From assembly GCF_008831285.2 (NCBI RefSeq), contig NC_045141.1, positions 13,874,106 through 13,938,105 of the forward strand: a DNA stretch of 64,000 nucleotides, given 5' to 3'. Origin of the DNA: Nymphaea colorata. Taxonomy: Eukaryota > Streptophyta > Magnoliopsida > Nymphaeales > Nymphaeaceae. Made by a program: the position numbers and the translations under genes. A model generated the notes under the pieces. The model was given only the letters and a program-made list of their open reading frames with translations, was not told where the DNA came from and made no database searches. The first letter of the stretch is position 1. Each line of letters opens with the position of its first letter. Positions 12,501 to 24,240 of the stretch are shown piece by piece.

Positions 12501-14865
12501 TCTTAGTAAATTTGACATTATACTGCTGTCAGTTTCCAGCATTGTCAGCCTATCATTTTTGAATTATTGAAAGCTCGCCAGCTCTCCCACTCACATACTG
12601 AAAAAAGAGATAAGTAAGTTTGAAAGGCCAAACTTCTCTTGGTTAGGCAACCAAATGGAAGGCAGGACACTAACTTTTGCTGAACTTGTAGCCTTTAGGG
12701 CATAAATTTACTCCTATTTCTTTTCAGAGAAGCTATCATCAAAAGAGTCAAGCAAATGAAGACCAATCTATTTCTATTGGTATATAAGCTCCGAATGTTT
12801 TCTTTTTCATCTGTGAAGGTGTTGATTGGTTGATTCTTATTTTCCACGTGCATTAGGAGCCCATTGGTTTCATTTGCATATGAAAGAGGATGGCGTCAAA
12901 ATTTTGGCAGGAGTGGCTTTCCCGGCCCTGATGAAGAGGTAGTTTCTTTCTCATGGCCTTCTTTGCATGAGCTTTACATTGCATATACTTTTTCTTTGTA
13001 AAGGTAGATCTTACATTATAGGATATGCAGAGAGCAACATTGTAAATCTTCTCCAAGATGGCTAGGTTAGTAGATGGAGCGATTTCCTTTTGGTGTAAAA
13101 AGTAATTGGTAGCTGCTGGAAGGTTGTTGGGACACAGCGAGATGGCCACCAAGATAGTAGTGCAGCCAGCACCTTTACAGTTTGATATCTTCCCAATGGG
13201 TGAAAATTGTCGTGCAGATTTCTGGGTGCAACATGGTCATGATGTACCAATACATGTCCGGGTGATGAATAAGGGGAAAACAATGTACAAATTGATTGTT
13301 AAATCACTGAATTAAAACTAATCTACCCTGGACATGAAGGAAAAAAGATTTAATTTCAATCGGAAAGGCAAAAAGTAATGCAGAACGGGAAGAAAACATG
13401 GGTTTTCATAGAGAACCTTTTTTCCAGGGACATCCTGTCTATATCATGTATCATGTATGGCACTGCATGAATGTGATCTAAAATTATGAAAAGTTTGTCC
13501 TTTATATCTTCTTCTTCCGTCTCTCAACCACCATATTGGAGTGTTTTACACTTGGCATCAAATAGTGTAAATAATTTGACTTTGAATTTCCACCTGTGAT
13601 CATTTGAGTTTGATACGTTCACTGGATTCTTGACTTTTCATTCTGTAGCTTTGGCTATTGGTGGTCGACACAAGTGGAAACTCCTTGTATGTTGAATTTA
13701 TTTGGCCTTTTTGTTTCCCATGAATCTTGTATGATTGATTAGTTTCCATCATATTAAAATGCTTTATGCAATCAAATTCAGTGAACTGGATTTTGCAGTT
13801 CAAAATGGCGCAAGATTATTTCAAACCAATAGAAGGTGGTGTGCTGGTTGATGTGAGTTGTGGAAGTGGCTTGTTTTCAAGGAAATTTGCCAAATGTGGA
13901 TCATACTCTGGCGTGATTGCATTGGACTTTTCAGAGAACATGCTCAGACAATGCTATGATTTTGTGAAACAGGATGAAAGCCTTTTATCTGCGTAAGTTT
14001 GTCCATAAGATGCTAAGGGATTATTGCCATTCAGTTTCTGTTCTCTTATCATGAAATCTCTTTTATCTTGGTTTTGAAAAACTGAGGCTTTTGAAGATGC
14101 ATGATAGCTTATTGAGGAGAAACTTTCAGGAATTTTGCTCTTGTTCGGGCTGATATTTCAAGGCTTCCTTTTGCATCTGGTTCTGTTGATGCTGTTCATG
14201 CTGGTGCTGCATTACACTGTTGGCCTTCACCTTCTAATGCTGTAAGTCGGATTTGCATGTTTGCTAGACTACAAGGCCAATTCAGTTGTCTTCTGTAAAA
14301 ACAGAAACACCTAGATGGCTCTTCAGCTGTTTTTCTCTCACTGGATGCCGGATATCTGCACATAAATGCTGAACAGCCTGAGCTACATAATGCACTTTGT
14401 CATTTTCATTTTTGTGCTGCATCTGATGTGAAGCTTGCTTTCAATTTTACTGTCGCATGGCTGCTATACTTGTGTGCATATCATTACACCATCAGGTGAA
14501 GTAATTCTTCTCTGTTCATGGTTAGGTGGCAGAAATCAGTCGCGTCCTGAGAAGTGGTGGTGTGTTTGTCGCGACCACGTTTCTAGGGCCTGCGTTCGCC
14601 AGCCCATTTCTTCGGGAAGTGAGACCCCTTATAGAAGTAATGACCTATTCTTCTGTGTAACTTAGGAAATGCGGTACTGATTTTCATCTTGCTGATGAGC
14701 CTTACTTTTCCACCTAATGCAATGCAGGCAGCTAGGCAGCTAACAAGCAGCTACAACAATCTAAGCGAGAAGGAGATTGAAGATCTATGCGAGTCATGTG
14801 GATTTACTAATTATACAAGTAAGACAGATCGAGCATTTATTATTTTTTCCGCACAGAAACCATAG
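9539..14865 (+). CDS. Predicted plastid SAM-dependent methyltransferase (At1g78140/At2g41040-like)
   Basis: Eight exons with GT-AG borders: 9539-9682, 11859-11959, 12055-12195, 12857-12938, 13799-13992, 14130-14241, 14526-14636, 14728-14865. Together they encode 340 residues in one frame. Residues 1-48 are Ser/Arg-rich with few acids, like a chloroplast transit peptide. CPIC (65-68) and CRTC (92-95) form a zinc-ribbon-like pair. The class I methyltransferase core follows: VDVSCGSG (173-180) as SAM-binding motif I, then GVIALDFSENML, RADISRLPF and AEISRVLRSGG, as in Methyltransf_11 proteins. The match to the Arabidopsis family is strong along the whole length. Members have been found in plastoglobules, but their substrate is not known to me. 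Intron 1 is long (2.2 kb). The ATG is the first in frame after a purine-rich leader. No promoter element stands out. Confidence 0.9.
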
Positions 14866-15235
14866 AAAATGTATAGTCGACATTAAACCAAGTGTTGAGG
14901 TACATTCTCTTTTAAAAAAGCATAGGGGTTTGTTGTCCTCTCCATTGTATCAGTCCCGCAAAGAAGCATGCAAACGTCCCCACTTGCCAATCCAGTTGTT
15001 TATTATTCCCAAGGGTTGAGCTTGTAAATGAAATGTGCAGCAATGGCTCGACTCTGTTCCGCTCATAAATTGTCGTTCATGTATACAAGGGTTCCAATAG
15101 TGTCCTGTCACATAATCTGTTAGCATGGCCAAGGTTTCTCCTCTTGGCTTGGCTCGTATGTTGTGTGTGTGTGTGAGTGTGCGTATATATATACACATGG
15201 CTTGGCTCGTATGTGTGTGTACACACACACACACA

Positions 15236-15270
<35 letters not shown>

Positions 15271-18200
15271 CAAAGGAAATTTAGAGGTCTCAACTAAATG
15301 GCATGAGAGAGCAACTTCATTTATAGACCTCATGTAGGTGTGATACTCATTTAAGATTTCATACCAGCTGAGCTCTAACGGGTACTTCGATGATTCAATA
15401 AACATGGGGTGCATAAGGAAAATGTCTTTTTAGTCTCTATCAAATGACGCTGGTGAATACTTATCATATCTGGATCAGTTGTGTCTGGAAAACTATCAGC
15501 ATGGCTGGCAACCTACGGCATTTCCGGTGAAACTGCTTCCGATCAAAATCTAGTCTCAAATGAGTTGACAATAACACCCATAGTTGCCAGTACCAACCAA
15601 GGTCTAGATCTAATCCAAGTAGAAGCAACAACTTGGGTTGTTGCAAGGATAAATTGGATATGGATCTACTGAAGGCAGTGGCGAGACCATAAGACTTTTA
15701 CAACAGGAGCCATTGTAATTTTTTCAAAACTTGTTTATCAGAATTTGATTCTGGAAAGCTATATTATCTGGTGGACTTTGTTAAGACTCGACTCTAAAGA
15801 CTTGACAAACAGCATCTCGTCAGGCACCACTTTAGTTGAAGATTGAAAACACAATTTTAAATGCCAAATTAAGCTCATAAATGGGTTGCGTAAATTATGT
15901 TGGTCGAAATTGGGGTGCTTACAAATTAATGTCTCTCTCTTTCTCATGGTATGAGCAAGGCTTATGCTATGCCAAAGAAGTAGACACCAATTCTTTTGGA
16001 AAATAAAGGTAGTTCTGAGGCTGATCAGTTCTGTGAATCTGTTGGAACTTTTCAAAAGTGAAGACTCGAGAGATAAACAACGTGCTCCTGAGCTGAGGAT
16101 GTATGTGATGCTAAAAGATGGTCCCTTATAAGGTACTCTGCCAACGTGAGCTCTTTTTGGTGCCAATGCCATACATGGAATAACAGGAGTCTCTCTGCAA
16201 GGCTATATTTCAAGTGAGAGGTCAAGCACAATTATGAAGCAAGTGCAGAGGATGTGCAGAAAGCTCTGCAATCAGGGATGATGGAGATTGTTCTTTAAAA
16301 AATTCAACAAAATTTGAAATATTTGAAAGTTTGATGCGAGGTGAGGGCAGGGGAATTTTTAACCAACTAAGTTCCACTAAAACCAAGCGCCACTTTGGCT
16401 TAAAAAAGTATTTTTCATCCATTCTTTTAATCTCCTGTGATGCTTGAAACCTTAAAGGTCGACAATGAATCTCCAACATATTCAGTTAGACTTCTTTCCT
16501 TTCTCAATTGAGATCTAACTGGTTAATGGAGATGAGCTACCTATCCTAATAATGAGGCGTTATTGCTAACTTGGGAGATGAAGCGGCCACTTCAATGGAG
16601 TTCTTGTTTTAATAAACGGAGTGATTTCTTTCATTGCAAATGAACTGACATATTGGATCTCTGAGTGGTGCACAAGATCCAAACTCGAAATTTTTTTAGA
16701 TTACCTTGTTTCCTTGGGGACACCAATTTTAGGTTTTTGCACCAAAAACAAATAATCTACACACATAACAAGGAGTAGTTCAACATTTTATGCTTCACAG
16801 TGTTGCTTACAGTATGGGTTTTTTTTTTCTTTCTTTTTGCTTTGAAGTGTTTCAAATCATTGCGATTTGATTCGGACCTGTTTTGGAAAAGTCGAGGTAT
16901 TTCAAATTCTTTTTTGACATAGACAAAGTAACATGTAGGATATGCGATCTTCCTGTAAAATTGGTTCTAAAAAGAAATATTTGCCTCATTGTTCCAGAAA
17001 GGGAAAAGGGAAACGAGTATCACTCCTTAAACAGGATCCAGCTGAATTATTAGATCTCAATCAAACTTAATAGTACATTTTTTGTTGTAAAGGCAAAAAG
17101 TAATAAGTTTTACCAATATTATTTACAATAAAAAGCTATATATGAGAGAAAACTCGAAAATCAAAATCAAAAAAGAAGGTAGAAATAAAGAAAAAGAATG
17201 GCCTAGCCTGTGCACACACACACATACTTATACAGATAACATGATAAAAGAGACAAAGAACATTTAGTGAGGAGGTTGAATATTTATTATTGTCAAGCTG
17301 AATGTTTAATGTTCAACAAAAACTGAGACGCACATGGTTGTCATGGTTTTACATTTGGTAGAAGCCCATGTCTGGACATAAAATGTAAACTTCAGTTTTT
17401 AGTTTCCAAAGTAAAACTCTGTTTCTGAAAATTGTTGGATATATAGAAGAAGAAGGCGGTAATTTTAATTGCTCCTTATACTTTCCTAGCAGTTTCTGTC
17501 ATAGTTCAACAGATGTTAACTTCAATAACTATTTAATTTGTGAAGATTGCCAAAAAGGTAAGAGTTTTAACAAAAAAAAGTTCCTAGAATGGTACCTGAA
17601 GTTTGGATTTAAATAATAGATTCGGATTCAAGTAAAAGTTACAAGTGGAAGTAAGTAGCACTGAAGCCAGTTAAAGAGTAACGGCACTTCTTCAAAGAGA
17701 AAAATTGGATCATGGGAAGCTAACCTTCTATACACTTAAGTTCCTTCTTTTCCCAAGACATTTAAAAGCTTTTTCCTGATAGGACTAATTTGAATGAAGT
17801 TTGCTGCAACTAAAATGAGTCGACAAATGGCTAAACAACTAACTAACCCAACCCCACAGAATGAAAAGTCCAAAAAAAAAAAAAAATTGTAAAAAGAAGT
17901 CGAGTATATTCATCCAAAAAAAGACCTCAGAGCAAGAAATTAAGTTTGTATCCCTTTAATTTAAGCAGTTTCCAAAGTTCATAACTCAGTGTCCATTAAT
18001 TTATATTTCATTCTCAACTGATATAGCTTTGCTTTTGAAAAGTTTGTGACAAGAATCACATTTCGGTACATGGGGATCTTTGAGTTAAACAATTCGATCA
18101 CTGTTTCAATTCCATGGTGTATATATTGCACACCTCTGATTATTTTAGAGAAACCTAAGCTTCTTTTCAAATATTACTAAGAAAGGAGAGCCAAGATTCT

Positions 18201-18881
18201 TTTCTAATATTACTAAGGGGATGCTACAAATTTTGGAAGGAAAAGGGATGACCTAAAGCCCTAACCCTGGAAGGAGAAAATTAGAAAGAAAGCAAAACAG
18301 AACAAAGAAAAAACACTCATTCAAGACTTTTCTTTCTTAGGCCATATGGGATCAGAACAGTCATGAATAATGCAAAGTTGCGGCTTCTCGATGACCAAAA
18401 AGGGTAGTCAAACTTTTGAACTCCATAACAACTTGAATATAAATAAATAAATAAGTGAATAAATAAATAGATAACTAGACCTATAGAGCCCTAAGCCAAT
18501 TGTACTGACAAATATCTTTGGACCAAACTATGCATATTAAAGCTGCGCTTATGCCAGAAAGAAATTAAATGAAACGGACCAATTAATTTGTGCCAATTCT
18601 GTTTCTAATTGGCATGCAACTTTCGCCCATTCAAGTCATAGTAAAATCCAGGATACAATAAGAGAAGACTTATAAACAAAACCCTCCGACCCCAATTCAC
18701 TATGTTCTCACTAAAAACTGCATTGCCAGTGGGAGCACTGTATGATCCTTGGGAACTGTATACAAAATTGGAATTGGGAAACTAACCCTTTGCACGTGAA
18801 GCCATTAAGACAAAGCTACTTAAATTTTAAGTAAAATAAAAGGAACCAACTAAATTGTAGTAGTACTCTAAAGGAAGACCT
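14866..18881. other. Intergenic spacer between convergent genes
   Basis: The methyltransferase and PLATZ genes converge on this 4-kb AT-rich stretch. It holds a GT/AC/GA microsatellite cluster (15162-15266), poly-A/T runs, and (ATAA)-type repeats near 18440. Open frames on either strand (for example minus 15759-16172) are short and show no domain. I see no gene or intact transposon here. Confidence 0.5.
15162..15266. repeat. Compound (GT)n/(AC)n/(GA)n microsatellite cluster
   Basis: GT repeats at 15160-15178, a repeated word TGGCTTGGCTCGTATGT on either side, an AC tract (15221-15238) and a GA tract (15241-15266). The spacer words are duplicated (about 15149 and 15198), suggesting slippage or local duplication. 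Confidence 0.8.
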
Positions 18882-20524
18882 TCAGCATAGAGGAGATCTG
18901 TGGGGAATGCCTTTCCTTCTGCTTAGGCTTGTGGCCATGTCTTCATTGGTGACATTTGCAGATCTTGCACACACAAAGAGCCCGCTGCGCTTCTTCCGGA
19001 CGAATTCCGTCGCCGGCGTGCATTGAACGCTGGCGGCTTCGCAACCGGAAGAGACAGATGATGATCCCATGAGTTCGTCAGAGTCTTCTGCACAATTGGA
19101 TGTCTGCAAGTCCATCTGATCGTCTCCCACCTCATGAGGGATTAGAAAATCCGGGCTGAGCTGCAGTGTCTCGCATGATCTCAAGTATGGAGAGAGATCC
19201 TTCTTTTGTTTTAGTACAAAGTCCACCTGTTAAATCCAAACATTGCTAACAGAAGTGAGACAATTATGAATCTATTCGTCGATATGAAACAGGAGCGAAT
19301 CCATTTCTTTCAACCACGTCAGAAATGAAATTTTGATTTTTGTTCAGCGGCTAAACTTATATATATGGTGGGTGATCTTCTTGAAAGCGATATTTGACGT
19401 TTGAGTTCATACAGTGCCTCGAACAAAAAATTGGTACTCAAAACTCGCTTGTGATTAGATTAACAGTTTCTGCTTCTTTAGAATTAAACGATTATTTTTG
19501 TCCAAAATCTGAAGCAGTGAAGATTGCGGCAGCTCTTCAGCTTGATTCTGAATATGGCTTAGAATTTATAAACCTGGTGCTTTCCTAGCCTGCGATCGAC
19601 TAGCGTCTCTCATAGTAAAAATCTACAATTAACTGCCTGCAATTCAACTGACACCACTTAAAAAAGTGATTAATGGTAACAAAACACACACACACACACA
19701 CACACACACAGAGAAATGTATCAGCTAGCTTGACATGCAAAGAACTTGATACTATGAGTTAACCCAAAAGAGAAAACACACACACACACACAGGTGCAGG
19801 CACACAGAAATGGTATATGAATCACCTAGTAAAGATGGACATAAAACTTGAAGGAAAAATGATTAGAAAAGAAGCATATTAAACCAGATAATTTTTGAAT
19901 AGTCAGCGTTCACCTTACAGCCAAGGGAGCAATGAATGTAAGGTTCCTGCAGGCTCCTATCACAGGTGGTGCAAACATTGCCCGACCCCTTGAACTGCCT
20001 ATTTTGAGGTCGTTTCTTAATGAACACCACCTTGGAACTGTTAATTGTGTATGCCTATAACAAGAGAACTTGTTTAATTAAACAAAAAAATAAACAAGAA
20101 AACTCACTGTACACAAAATTCTCCGCAAAATTACCTGAACGTTGGAGCAATCTATAAGCTTCTCCAGATCTTCAAGTCTAACAACGTCATGATATACATA
20201 ACGTCGAACCTGAACCAGTCTGTGAGGGCGGTGCGCAGGCAAACAGTGAGGACAGATGCTGGTGCAACAATCTAAACAGCATATGTTCTTCTCATTCTTC
20301 TTTGCACTCTCATGAGCGGAACAACTCACGAAGAACTTCTGAGCGTTGAGTGCTTCCAACCAAGCAGGTTTCTGAATCCCCTGAAAGAGAACACGAAACC
20401 CAAGATTAAACACAAGAACGCCCACTAATCGATCAGTTGCACTTCCAATGGCTAAAGATCAAGACCAAGGAGTGAGAAAATGCACTCCCCCATATGAATT
20501 AAAGGTGAAGACCAAACTCACCAT
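18882..20524 (-). CDS. PLATZ-family zinc-dependent DNA-binding transcription factor
   Basis: Four coding exons on the minus strand: 20522-20524 (ATG only), 20135-20380, 19914-20054 and 18882-19226, giving 244 residues, the usual PLATZ length. The first zinc signature fits exactly: C21-x2-H24-x11-C36-x2-C39-x4-C44-x2-C47-x3-H51-x2-H54. The second is C111-x2-C114-x10-C125-x3-C129. Diagnostic blocks KPAWLEALNAQKFF, QVRRYVYHDVVRLEDLEKL, AYTINSSKVVFIKKRPQNRQ and EPYIHCSLGCKVDFVL are all present. PLATZ proteins are nuclear, bind A/T-rich DNA, and repress transcription or assist RNA polymerase III in some plants. The C-terminal 100 residues are acidic then Ser/Arg-rich and variable in the family. 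All introns have GT-AG borders; the ATG is followed at once by GTGAGT. The role of this copy is unknown. Confidence 0.95.
19684..19711. repeat. (CA)n microsatellite in PLATZ intron 3
   Basis: About 14 CA units. A second, shorter CA tract lies at 19777-19792 in the same intron, which spans 19227-19913. Confidence 0.9.
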
Positions 20525-20635
20525 AGTCACATTTAGAGACTATTCTCCCACTTTCACAATCTAGCTCTAGCTTAGAACAAGGACTGGGAATTGAAGAAGG
20601 GGGCAAGAGGGAAAAGAGAAGAGGGGTGAGTGCGT

Positions 20636-20642
20636 ATTTATG
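20636..20642 (-). promoter_or_regulatory. Candidate TATA element of the PLATZ gene
   Basis: Read on the minus strand, CATAAATACG lies about 112 bp upstream of the ATG, followed by a CT-rich leader (20585-20625). It is the only TATA-like word at a sensible distance. Confidence 0.4.
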
Positions 20643-21467
20643 AATGTCTTGGAGTTCAACATCAAGAAGGCCAATTTATTATTCCTTGGTGCAATAAAAT
20701 CTCATTTTTTCTTCAAAGAGATTGTTGTTTATGAGCAGGATTAAAGTATGGTGCAGTATGTGAGGGAGAACGTGGGCACTGCTTCCGTGTCTCCCACCCT
20801 CTCTCCTTTTTAACATTTGTTACCAGTTCCTTGTCTCGAGAATTTCATCCCCCGAATAAACAATAACCCCCAGTGGTTGCCAACCCTAGGAAACCTTGAT
20901 TTTTCCTGCTTGGTCTGTCCTGTGTTTGGGAGAGGTGCCATGGTGCCATCCCTAGAAATTTTGGTAATTTCCCTGCCTAATTGTTCGTGTGTTGCTGGAG
21001 GGAAGACGGAGGACCATTCATGGCGGTCTTCTTAGGGGAGGACCTAGGTGATCTGACTACTTTGCCGTGCCCAGTAGGGTTCCATCCCATTGTAATTCCT
21101 ATCTGCAGGTTGTATACTCAAAAAACAACTATGGAAAGGCCAGTATAGTAAGTACTTCATGCCACACTTGTGTTCTCTACTTTGATGTCTGCTACATATT
21201 ATTGTACCTGGAGGTAAACTACGATACATTCAAGTACTTGAAAAAGGATTTGTATATCAAAATATTTCTGAAATCTTCAGGAGTTTACCCCTTTACAGTT
21301 GTCTTGGTTGGTAGATTTTTCGGAAATGAACTCAGTTAGAAGATGGATTGGAATCCTTCAAACAGTATACCTAAAATTTTAGTGGGGTTCTTACAGCATG
21401 GAGGTTGGAGTTACCATAGTGGACTCCCCAGTTGTGAATCTAAAAGTCTACACTTGAGCTATAACCA

Positions 21468-21917
21468 AGGCTGCAGAATGAGCCGAGCCAACTTGGGCTC
21501 AATTCGAACTCGCTCATAAAAACTAGACTTGTGGTTACGAATCGAGCTCAAGTTTAAGTTTTATGTTCAAAATGTTAAATGAGTTGAGTTTGAGTTGCAA
21601 TAACTCAACTCATTTAAACTCGGTTCGGCTCAAATATATAAATGTGTCATGAATAAGAGATTTTTTGTTGCTAAGGCTTTTTTAGGAGATATTTGGATGA
21701 AAAATATATGTAGTTTTTCTCATTCATAGGTGAATTAGTTGAAAGAAACCAGTTAAAAGAGCTAATGAGTTAAAAGAAATGAGACAGGTTAGGTTGACAT
21801 AAATAAGTGAAACGAGTTAAGCATGTCAAGCTTGGTCTCGATACTATGTAGTTGAGTTGATCTCGAGCCTATTATATGGAGATCAACTCGACTCGACTCG
21901 ACTCATGTGTGGCCCTA
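21468..21917. mobile_element. GAGTCGAG-rich inverted-repeat element, copy 1
   Basis: The left end has GGCTGCAGAATGAGCCGAGC. The right end, complemented, reads AGGGCCACACATGAGTCGAG. The inside is dense in GAGCTC, ACTCG and CTCAACTC words. The same layout occurs at 52742-53092 and 61406-61917. It is non-coding. Repeats with this GAGCTCGAGC vocabulary are common in plant genomes; the superfamily is not determined here. Confidence 0.5.
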
Positions 21918-23140
21918 GCAATAGCCGTAGAAATCCTCTATCTTATTTTCAAATCTGATAATCCCACGCTTAACCATCTACCGGCATTTATTTAGTTCCA
22001 TTTGATAATCCTTAGGAATTAGAACTCATGGTTTTTTCATGTTAATTGTACAAAAAAATGATTGAAACATGAAGTGACATATGTGGCATTAGAGTTCTTC
22101 ATCAGTTCCTAATTTTCTGAAGTTCGATCGATCTCATGTTAATTATTGCATGTACACAATGCACGAGTCCAGCCCTTACGTGCCATTGATGAATGAACCC
22201 TAACAGACACTAAAGTCCCCCAGTACAAAGGCATTGGCAGTTTGCAGAGGGTTGGCTTGAAAAATCATGAAAAACTTCGAGGTGGGTTCGCATAGTTAAG
22301 GACAGAAGTAGTACCAAAGGTTCAAAGAAGCCAGCGTAAGTGTTTTTAGTTTTTGATACGATCATATAAGTTCATGGGGAGGCATTGCTGCCCCATTAAT
22401 ACTTGGCAGAGATTAGAAAAGGAAAAGTAAATCTTTTCTTGGATAATTATGCTTCTATGAAAGAGTAGATGTATATAAATTTGGTAGATACGTACATTTA
22501 TGCGTAAAAAATAGTGTATAAAATGTGCTAAACTAACCCCAATCATTCAATAATTTGGCGATATTAATATTTGAGCCATGGCATTGCCCTTGCCCGGAAA
22601 ACTAAACGAGACAAGTATCCTTGTTGTAAGCCATAGTCTACCCAGAGTCCTAAACTTAATGGTGGTACTAAGCACGAGGGATGTGCCCATTATTGGGCTT
22701 AACCTAGCACAGCCGCTTTGGAGTCCCGTGCGCCAAGTAACTAGGAGCTAACTAGAGGAGACCCAAAATCGATGCTGGACTCAATTTTTTTTAAAAAAAA
22801 AAATGTCCTTCAAACAAGAGTGATTCTTATTATAATCTTAAGTTGCTATCAATTTATGCATTAAATAAGTTAGCTAGTGGTGGTGGACCGCATCATGGTG
22901 CGAGTCTCCAAGTACCCGCCCGTGCAGGTGTGGGGAGATAAATATTTCAATTAGACCAAAAAAAGGGATGGAGGATAATGTTTTGATATTTAATCTGCAC
23001 CTACCTTTGTTGCTTAGTGATTCTACTAAGAACATTTGCAACACTCTAGATGCCATTAATGCTATTGTTGTTTGAAGAAAGCGACCCAATGTGCCCTGTT
23101 AATGGTGGGTGTTAATGGAGGTTCATTTGGGGTTCAAAGG

Positions 23141-23320
23141 AGTGGTGGAGCCAGAATATTTTGGCTAAAGGACGCTCGAATCACTAGCACAGGTTTGATG
23201 TGGGCGCTCCATATAATTTTTAGTCATCAGTACAATGTCATTTTTCATTTTTCCAATGAAACTTTTGATAGACTGGTATGGGCCACCGCCCACATCGGCC
23301 CTCATGTATCTCCACCATTA
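23141..23320. mobile_element. hAT-like MITE, GTGGCGGAGCC family copy 2
   Basis: Begins AGTGGTGGAGCCAG and ends with TCTCCACCATTA, whose complement starts TAATGGTGGAGA. The first 60 bp align by eye with the start of the element at 61342 (TTGGCT(A/G)AAGG, then a conserved GAATCAC/GAGTCACCAGC stretch), and both right ends contain CTCATGTATCTC. It lies inside a long open frame (23072-23542) that is therefore not a gene. Confidence 0.45.
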
Positions 23321-24093
23321 GTTCAAGCTGCTTTTGTCTTGGAATTTAAGCACTATCAAGTGTACTCAAATGCATGGCCATATATATTGATCAGAACAAG
23401 CTTCTCCGGACTTCAAATCACATTCACAATTAATTTGGATCCTCTCCAAGTACTTAACCTGAAGGAAGATGCGAGTGTACTAGCCCCGGGGTTTTATGCT
23501 GTCTGGAGTGCGACCAACTCTTCTAAGGTTTTATCATGTTAGAAAGAAAAAATTGGAAGGTTTGGCTAATCATGGAGAAAAAAAAAAAGATAGGCTTGTG
23601 TATCCAATATATTCACCTTTTGTTTGAACTACTATGTCGTGTTTGTTGTGCACGAGGGGCACTGACTTCGAAAAACTACCAAGCAAACACTTTATGGCAG
23701 CAAGATTCATGTGGAGAGATGGGTCTTACTGAAGTTTAGCTTATGTGTTTCACATTCATGGATCTCTTTTTCTTGATCTAAGTAAATAGGCTCTTCATTT
23801 TTCATCAAAAGAGAGAGAGAGAGAGAAAAAAAAGAAGCCTTTCCATTGGATGAAGAATCATGGATCCAAAGCTTTCTGAACCTGTCTAAATCTGTCAGCC
23901 AGCTTAGAGGTCCATGTGTTCCCATTGTTCCTTTCTCAGTAAAATCTTTAGGGCAACCCTCATTGGTCATCAGAAGATATTCAGCAATTGAAAGCACTAA
24001 CATTCAGTTTCCATGTGTTCCCTTTGTTTCTTTCTCACTAAAATTTTTACGACATCACTGAGCATACTCAGTTTCTGAGGTGAGCTCGTTTCC

Positions 24094-24240
24094 CAGTGGC
24101 GGTGGGGGAGTCCCTCAATGTTTCTTTATTTTTACATTAATATGTTCAAATATTTGCTTTGTTCTACATGTAAGTGTCCCTTCGTATGTGAAAATCTATG
24201 AATGGTGCCCCTCCAGAAAAAATTTCTGGCTCAGCCACTG
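24094..24240. mobile_element. hAT-like MITE, GTGGCGGAGCC family copy 3
   Basis: 147 bp starting CAGTGGCGG and ending CTGGCTCAGCCACTG, whose complement is CAGTGGCTGAGCCAG. The outer nine bases of the two ends match at eight positions. Flanks CTCGTTTC and CTCCGTGG are only a weak target-duplication candidate. Confidence 0.45.

Noticed and set aside
14950..15414. A 154-codon minus frame
   Set aside because: It spans the GT/AC/GA microsatellite cluster; the translation is simple repeats.
23072..23542. A 156-codon open frame on the plus strand
   Set aside because: It runs through a GTGGCGGAGCC-type MITE and flanking AT-rich DNA, and its translation has no domain.
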